Of a DNA stretch of 18,836 bases, positions 14,852 to 18,836 are shown piece after piece. Every line of letters starts with the position of its first letter. The first letter of the stretch is position 1. Source of the stretch: an uncultured Bacillota bacterium (GTDB lineage Bacteria; Bacillota; Clostridia; Tissierellales; Tepidimicrobiaceae); contig CALBUB010000115.1 in NCBI GenBank assembly GCA_937967955.1, forward strand, positions 1-18,836, written 5' to 3'. The notes beneath the pieces are model-generated. The model made no database searches. It saw only the letters and a list, made by a program, of their open reading frames with translations, and was not told the origin of the DNA. Made by a program: the position numbers and the translations under genes.

Positions 14852-15379
14852 TTGGAGTTGAAAAAACAGCCAAGAATTTTATTTGATGCAGAACAAATTG
14901 CTAAAAGGGTTAAAGAAATGGGCACAGAAATAACTAAAGATTATGAAGGAAAAGAAATTGTAGTTATATCTTTGCTTAGAGGAAGCTTCGTATTTGCAGC
15001 TGATTTGGTAAGAGCTATTGAAGTACCAGTAAATATTGATTTTATGACAACCTCCAGTTATGGATACAATCAAGAATCTTCTGGCTTAGTGGAAATTGTA
15101 ACCGATATTAGAACAGATATAAAAGATAAGTATGTACTTATAGTTGATGATATAATGGATTCTGGGAATACCATGAAGGAAGTAGTAGAATATATTAGGA
15201 GAAAAGGTCCTAAGTCCATAAAGACCTGTGTTATGTTGGATAAGCCTAGCAGAAGGGAAGTGGAAATCACTCCAGATTATGTAGGCTTTACTATTCCAGA
15301 TGTGTTTATTGTTGGCTATGGGCTTAATTACGGAGATTATTATAGGAATGTGCCTTATATATTTACTTTTGATGATTAA
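14852..15379 (+). CDS. hpt: Hypoxanthine (guanine) phosphoribosyltransferase
   Basis: Purine salvage enzyme that joins hypoxanthine or guanine to PRPP to give IMP or GMP. The 175-residue length is standard. The type I phosphoribosyltransferase signature VLIVDDIMDSGNT is at residues 95-107, with its two acidic residues D99 and D100. SLLRGSFVFAADL (40-52) contains the pyrophosphate-binding loop, and the flexible-loop region MTTSSYG is at 65-71. The start is TTG 14852, placed by AAAGGAGAGG (14837-14846); a second in-frame TTG at 14858 is too far from that site. In many Firmicutes hpt sits between tilS and ftsH; here it does not, and only the 40-aa membrane peptide precedes it. A terminator follows directly. 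Confidence 0.95.
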   Translation: MELKKQPRILFDAEQIAKRVKEMGTEITKDYEGKEIVVISLLRGSFVFAADLVRAIEVPVNIDFMTTSSYGYNQESSGLVEIVTDIRTDIKDKYVLIVDDIMDSGNTMKEVVEYIRRKGPKSIKTCVMLDKPSRREVEITPDYVGFTIPDVFIVGYGLNYGDYYRNVPYIFTFDD

Positions 15380-15380
15380 T

Positions 15381-15408
15381 AAACCTACAGCTAGGCTGCA
15401 GGTTTTAT
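15381..15408 (+). terminator. Terminator of hpt
   Basis: AAACCTACAGC (15381-15391) pairs with GCTGCAGGTTT (15395-15405) with one mismatch and a TAG loop, followed by T-rich sequence. It starts two bases after the hpt stop codon. Confidence 0.75.
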
Positions 15409-15444
15409 TATCTTTTATTAGTATTATGAAAAGGGTGAAAGTGT

Positions 15445-16365
15445 TTGCAAAGTAGAAGGCCTTCTATTACAGATACTAATTTTCTTTTCTTAATAATAGC
15501 CCTTTTGCTTTTAAGTATAGGGGCATGGGTGCAAAGTAGACACCTTTTTATTGGGCTTTTAATAACCCAGTATTTAATTATACTTTTTCCAATAGTACTC
15601 TACTTAAAAAGAAGAGGCTATAATTTAAAAGGCTTTTTGCGAATAAAAAGTTTGACTTTAAAGCAAGTTGTGTATATAGTGCTAATTGTTATTTTTTCTT
15701 ATCCCATAGCAGTATTCTTCAACTATGTAGGAATATTATTCCTTAGTAAATATGGTAGAATATTACCAAATCCTATTCCCATACCTTCTGATATTAATGA
15801 GTTTTTATTATCATTTATGATTGTAGCACTTACACCTGGCATATGTGAAGAAGTAATGTTTAGAGGAATGATAATGAAAGCTTATGAAGTTTATGGTAGA
15901 AAAAAGGCTATTATATTATCAGCAATACTATTTGGCCTATTCCACTTTAATCTACAAAATCTATTAGGTCCTATATTTTTAGGTATATTATTTGGAATTT
16001 TAGTCTATAAAACTGAATCCTTACTTTCATCTATTATTGGGCATACTGTAAATAATACAATAGCCTTAACAATTGGCTTTCTATCAAGCGATATTCAACA
16101 GGCCTCTATAGAAAACACACATGATGCAGGCACAATGGTTTATGGTAGCATTATTTTAGGAGTTATAGCTTTTGCTTTTTTCCTGCTTGTTAGGAAACTT
16201 TTACTTTCCTTCCCTGCCAGGGTAGATGAAACTAGTTTAAATAATGATGGATATATTCAATTTGTCCCTGTTATAAAAACAAGGATAAATATTATAGAGG
16301 CAACACCCATAGTCTTAGTAATTCTTATATTTTTTATATATAGTTATATCTTATTTTTTGCATAA
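15445..16365 (+). CDS. CPBP-family intramembrane metalloprotease
   Basis: A 306-residue polytopic membrane protein (about eight hydrophobic segments) of the CAAX-protease/bacteriocin-processing family, type II CPBP. The three family motifs are intact: EEVMFRG (E135, E136, R140), FGLFHFN (H167) and HTVNN (H200, N204), forming the presumed metal site within the membrane. Members cut proteins in the bilayer or mature exported peptides, and one B. subtilis relative acts in sigma regulation; the substrate here is unknown. Beyond the catalytic core there are about 90 more residues with a membrane helix, a soluble stretch and a final C-terminal helix (about 287-305). TTG 15445 is chosen from AAGGGTGA six bases upstream. 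A SASP gene follows after 63 bases, but that has its own candidate promoter. Confidence 0.9.
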   Translation: MQSRRPSITDTNFLFLIIALLLLSIGAWVQSRHLFIGLLITQYLIILFPIVLYLKRRGYNLKGFLRIKSLTLKQVVYIVLIVIFSYPIAVFFNYVGILFLSKYGRILPNPIPIPSDINEFLLSFMIVALTPGICEEVMFRGMIMKAYEVYGRKKAIILSAILFGLFHFNLQNLLGPIFLGILFGILVYKTESLLSSIIGHTVNNTIALTIGFLSSDIQQASIENTHDAGTMVYGSIILGVIAFAFFLLVRKLLLSFPARVDETSLNNDGYIQFVPVIKTRINIIEATPIVLVILIFFIYSYILFFA

Positions 16366-16395
16366 GTATAAAATCATATATTCTTCCTAATAATA
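16366..16395 (+). promoter_or_regulatory. Candidate sigma-G promoter of the SspF-like SASP gene
   Basis: GTATA (-35, 16366-16370) and AATAATA (-10, 16389-16395) are 18 bases apart. As at the other SASP gene, everything fits GHATR/CATNHTA except the first C of the -10. Confidence 0.45.
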
Positions 16396-16428
16396 ACTAC
16401 AACAAGAACTTTTGGGAGGGAAGAATAT

Positions 16429-16626
16429 ATGGCAAAGAAAAAGAAGAAAAAAGAATTAACATTAGAGGATAAATTAAAGTATGAAATAGCCGAAGAGCTG
16501 GGACTTATGGATAAGATAAAAGAAGTAGGCTGGGGAGGTTTAACTGCTAAGGAATCAGGAAGGATTGGAGGCCTTATTACTGTAAGAAAAAGAAATATGA
16601 AAAAACAACAAAAGAAAGAAGAGTAG
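16429..16626 (+). CDS. SspF-like small acid-soluble spore protein
   Basis: A 65-residue, strongly basic protein related to the divergent alpha/beta-type SASP group that includes Bacillus SspF. The Gpr-type site appears as LKYEIAEELGL (residues 16-26), followed by KEVGWGGLTAKESGRIGGLITVRKRN, which matches the group's GWG and AKESGRIGG region. A lysine run at 3-8 and a Lys/Gln-rich tail add positive charge. It presumably coats or condenses DNA in the forespore. Ribosome binding site GGGAGGG lies about ten bases ahead of ATG 16429. The methyltransferase gene starts only 20 bases after the stop, so the two may share a transcript. It is distinct from the classical SASP at 11355-11558, which has a different C-terminal motif. 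Confidence 0.88.
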   Translation: MAKKKKKKELTLEDKLKYEIAEELGLMDKIKEVGWGGLTAKESGRIGGLITVRKRNMKKQQKKEE

Positions 16627-16646
16627 CTTTTATAAGGGGGACAAAT

Positions 16647-17381
16647 ATGTATAAGGATATGGCACTAGTCTATGATGAACTAATGGATGATGTAGATTAT
16701 GAAGGCTGGTTTAACTATATAGAGGAAATTTTTAATAGATTTGGAAAAAAACCCAATTCCATATTGGAAATGGCTTGTGGCACTGGAAATTTATCTTGTT
16801 ATTTGGCAAGAGAAGGTTATGATTTAACTTGCTTCGACATATCTGATGACATGCTTAGTATTGCTTATAATAAATTAGCTGCTTTCAAAAATGTTACCCT
16901 ATTAAAACAAGACATGACCAATTTTAATATATATAAAAAGTTTGATTGTGTATTAAGTGTTTGTGATAGCATAAATTACATTATTGATAGAAAAGATTTG
17001 CTAAATACTTTTACTAGAGTAAAAGAACATCTTAAGGAAGATGGAATTTTTATATTCGATATAAATTCCTACTATAAATTAAAACATGTAATAGGAAACA
17101 ATATATTTGTAGAAGATAGAGGGGATATATTTTATACTTGGACGAATAATTTTTGTGAAGAAGAAAGGATTGGAGAATTCTATTTAACTTTTTTTGTAAA
17201 AGAAAAAAATGGATATTATAAAAGGTTTGATGAGGAGCATATTCAGAAAGCTTATACTGTAGAAGAAATAATTGCCTTTTTAAAGAAGGCTGGTTTTAGC
17301 AAAATAGATGCTTTTGCTTCCTTTACCTTCATTCCTCCAAAAGATACAAGCCAACGAATATGTTTTATTGCATTTCCATAA
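16647..17381 (+). CDS. Class I SAM-dependent methyltransferase
   Basis: A 244-residue soluble protein with a Rossmann-type methyltransferase domain. Motif I is ILEMACGTGNLS (39-50), the acidic end of strand 2 is CFDISDDML, and a QDMTNF segment fits the adenine-binding motif; CVLSVCDSINYI and the GIFIFDINSYYKL strand follow. The N-terminus MYKDMALVYDELMDDVDYEGW is typical of a clostridial and bacillar family close to YqeM. The methyl acceptor is not known; relatives act on small molecules or tRNA. ATG 16647 has AAGGGGGAC just upstream. It follows the SspF-like gene by 20 bases, but a housekeeping role is more likely than a spore role. No strong terminator is seen after it. Confidence 0.85.
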   Translation: MYKDMALVYDELMDDVDYEGWFNYIEEIFNRFGKKPNSILEMACGTGNLSCYLAREGYDLTCFDISDDMLSIAYNKLAAFKNVTLLKQDMTNFNIYKKFDCVLSVCDSINYIIDRKDLLNTFTRVKEHLKEDGIFIFDINSYYKLKHVIGNNIFVEDRGDIFYTWTNNFCEEERIGEFYLTFFVKEKNGYYKRFDEEHIQKAYTVEEIIAFLKKAGFSKIDAFASFTFIPPKDTSQRICFIAFP

Positions 17382-17429
17382 ATGCTAAAAAATATAGAGA
17401 ATATTTAACATTATTGTAGGGAATATTAA

Positions 17430-17459
17430 TTGACAAATATATAAGGTCTATGATAGACT
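17430..17459 (+). promoter_or_regulatory. Promoter of the cold shock gene
   Basis: A perfect TTGACA at 17430-17435 and TAGACT at 17454-17459 with an 18-bp spacer. The resulting ~60-base leader contains a 10-bp hairpin (17467-17476 with 17486-17495), a plausible thermosensitive leader element. Confidence 0.55.
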
Positions 17460-17524
17460 TAAGTGAAAGTAGATGAATGGAAAAGTCATCTATTTAAAAA
17501 GTTTGTATTGGAGGAATGTTTTAA

Positions 17525-17725
17525 ATGGTTAAAGGAACTGTAAAGTGGTTTAATGCAACAAAAGGCTATGGTTTTATTTCTACAGAGAATGGCGAAGATG
17601 TGTTTGTACACTACTCAGCTATTCAAGGAGATGGATTTAAAACTTTAGAAGAAGGTCAAGAAGTTGAATTTGAAATTGTTCAAGGTGAAAAAGGACCACA
17701 AGCTACAGATGTAGTAAAACTATAG
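17525..17725 (+). CDS. Cold shock protein (CspA/CspB family)
   Basis: A 66-residue single cold-shock domain that binds single-stranded RNA and DNA and keeps messages unfolded. Both RNA-binding motifs are intact: RNP1 KGYGFIS (13-19) and RNP2 VFVHY (26-30), after the invariant start MVKGTVKWFNATKG. Length and sequence match clostridial and bacillar Csp proteins throughout, so assignment is firm; whether it is cold-induced or constitutive cannot be said. ATG 17525 is preceded by TTGGAGGAATGTTTTAA. It is a single-gene unit with a consensus -35, a structured leader and a terminator. Confidence 0.97.
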   Translation: MVKGTVKWFNATKGYGFISTENGEDVFVHYSAIQGDGFKTLEEGQEVEFEIVQGEKGPQATDVVKL

Positions 17726-17762
17726 TTAAGTTTCTTAAGTGTAGTTTTTACTGTAGCAAATT

Positions 17763-17790
17763 AAGCCCCTGTATCAGGGGCTTTAAATAT
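17763..17790 (+). terminator. Terminator of the cold shock gene
   Basis: AAGCCCCTG (17763-17771) pairs with CAGGGGCTT (17775-17783) around TAT, followed by a broken T-rich tail. Confidence 0.75.
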
Positions 17791-17813
17791 TTAATAAAAT
17801 ATAGGAGGTTAAT

Positions 17814-18686
17814 ATGAAGGATTATATAATAAGAGGAATAGATGAAAAGGAGACTATAAGATTTTTTGTAGCTTCTACAACCAATTTAGTAGAGAAAGCA
17901 AGAAAAATACATAATACATCTCCTACAGCTACGGCAGCCCTTGGACGAGTACTTACTGCAGCAGCCATGATTGGAATTACTTTAAAAAATGAGAAGGATA
18001 CCTTAACCATAAGGATACAAGGGGATGGACCTATTGGAAATATAGTATGTGTAGCCAATAGCAAGGGAGAAGTAAAAGGATATGCAGATTATCCTCAAGC
18101 AGATGTGCCCAGCAGAGCTGATGGGAAATTAGATGTAGGTAGACTTGTAGGTAAAAATGGCCATATAGTCGTTATAAGGGATTTAGGACTTAAAGAGCCT
18201 TTTGCTGGCTATAGCAATTTAGTTACAGGGGAAATTGCAGAAGATTTAGTAAACTATTTTTATCATTCTGAACAACAGCCTTCAGCCATCAGTTTAGGTG
18301 TATTAGTAGATAGGGACATATCTGTAAGGGCTGCAGGAGGCTTTATGATCCAGTTATTGCCTGGTGTATCAGAGGAAGATATTGAGAAAATAGAAGGGAT
18401 ACTTAAAAACATAAAGCCTATGTCCACATTAATAGATGAGGGTTTAACTCCAGAAGAAATATTAAAGGAGATATTTGGTGAGTTCAAAGTAAAGCTATTA
18501 AGCAAAATACCAGTTGAATATAAATGTAATTGTAGTGTAGAAAAAATAGAAAGTGCATTGATTAGTTTGGGAAATGAAGAATTAAAAAATATTATTGAAG
18601 AAGATGGAAAAGCAGAGGTTGTATGCCATTTTTGCAATACTAAATATAGGTTTTCTAAGGATGACTTGATAAAACTATTGAAATAG
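17814..18686 (+). CDS. hslO: Hsp33 redox-regulated molecular chaperone
   Basis: Cytosolic holdase switched on by oxidation. The 290-residue protein has the standard N-terminal substrate-binding domain (MKDYIIRGIDEKETIRFFVAS, QGDGPIGN, GYADYPQADVP) and a C-terminal zinc redox switch formed by C238-x-C240 and C271-x-x-C274. By family knowledge these four cysteines hold zinc when reduced; oxidation releases it and partly unfolds the domain, which activates the chaperone. The start ATG 17814 follows TAGGAGG. It lies just behind the cold shock gene but is separated by a terminator, so any coupling is loose. A strong terminator follows. Confidence 0.96.
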   Translation: MKDYIIRGIDEKETIRFFVASTTNLVEKARKIHNTSPTATAALGRVLTAAAMIGITLKNEKDTLTIRIQGDGPIGNIVCVANSKGEVKGYADYPQADVPSRADGKLDVGRLVGKNGHIVVIRDLGLKEPFAGYSNLVTGEIAEDLVNYFYHSEQQPSAISLGVLVDRDISVRAAGGFMIQLLPGVSEEDIEKIEGILKNIKPMSTLIDEGLTPEEILKEIFGEFKVKLLSKIPVEYKCNCSVEKIESALISLGNEELKNIIEEDGKAEVVCHFCNTKYRFSKDDLIKLLK

Positions 18687-18720
18687 TCCCCATTATATAA
18701 TGTTATATAATGGGGATTTA
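18687..18720 (+). terminator. Terminator of hslO
   Basis: TCCCCATTATATAA (18687-18700) is the exact inverse of 18703-18716, giving a stem of at least 12 bp right after the hslO stop, with a short T-rich tail. Confidence 0.85.
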
Positions 18721-18735
18721 ATATATAAATTTTTA

Positions 18736-18764
18736 TTGACAATAAACAAATTATGTAGTATACT
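18736..18764 (+). promoter_or_regulatory. Promoter of the tRNA transcript
   Basis: TTGACA (18736-18741) and TATACT (18759-18764) with a 17-bp spacer; RNA start expected near 18771, just before the tRNA. Confidence 0.85.
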
Positions 18765-18781
18765 AATCAATGTACCAACCA

Positions 18782-18836
<55 letters not shown>

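Noticed and set aside
18263..18742. Minus-strand open frame of 159 codons opposite hslO
   Set aside because: It crosses the hslO terminator and mirrors hslO codons; no recognisable domain or start context.

Overview
The window reads as chromosomal DNA from a low-GC, endospore-forming anaerobic Firmicute, most like a clostridium of the Tissierellales type. The evidence is AT-rich codon use, strong GGAGG-type ribosome binding sites, many TTG/GTG starts, T-box leaders on amino-acid genes, two alpha/beta-type small acid-soluble spore proteins (SASPs), a PdaB-like sporulation deacetylase and a DUF4364 regulator. The species cannot be fixed from the sequence. Almost everything is housekeeping or sporulation related; the only sign of a mobile element is at the extreme left edge.

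Layout. 1-153: what looks like the right end of an IS200/IS605-type element, followed by the last ~32 codons of an unrecognised gene. 203-2006: tRNA-Cys T-box, cysK, cysE (cysteine synthesis from serine). 2017-3400: sigma-A promoter, tRNA-Trp T-box, trpS, terminator. 3462-4487 (minus): an orphan lipoprotein solute-binding protein of an ABC importer. 4597-5133: pgsA. 5136-9439: consensus promoter, tRNA-Val T-box, valS, folC. 9448-10735: a very stable hairpin that buries the ribosome binding site of a 69-aa protein, then a cytosolic YVTN-type beta-propeller protein. 10700-11558 (minus): a SASP gene and a DUF4364 winged-helix gene, the latter overlapping the propeller gene tail to tail. 11836-13689: pdaB-like deacetylase followed by a MurE-like protein that has lost its ATP-binding loop. 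13861-14562: a protein with two SSB-like OB folds. 14699-15379: a 40-aa single-pass membrane peptide (easily missed) and hpt. 15445-17381: CPBP membrane protease, SspF-like SASP, SAM methyltransferase. 17525-18686: cold shock protein and the Hsp33 redox chaperone. 18782-end: tRNA-Phe, cut by the window edge.

How it fits together. In three T-box leaders within 5.2 kb (Cys, Trp, Val) the specifier codon and the UGGN base that pairs with the tRNA discriminator agree with the downstream gene. Sporulation functions (two SASPs, PdaB-like enzyme) are scattered among housekeeping genes, and both SASP genes have a plausible sigma-G-type promoter. The most unusual item is the MurE-like pseudoenzyme (12637-13689): the Mur ligase fold is recognisable along its length, but the P-loop and the catalytic histidine motif are gone, and it sits directly behind a cortex-type deacetylase. 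The next is the 19-bp hairpin at 9448-9492, which encloses a complete Shine-Dalgarno sequence.
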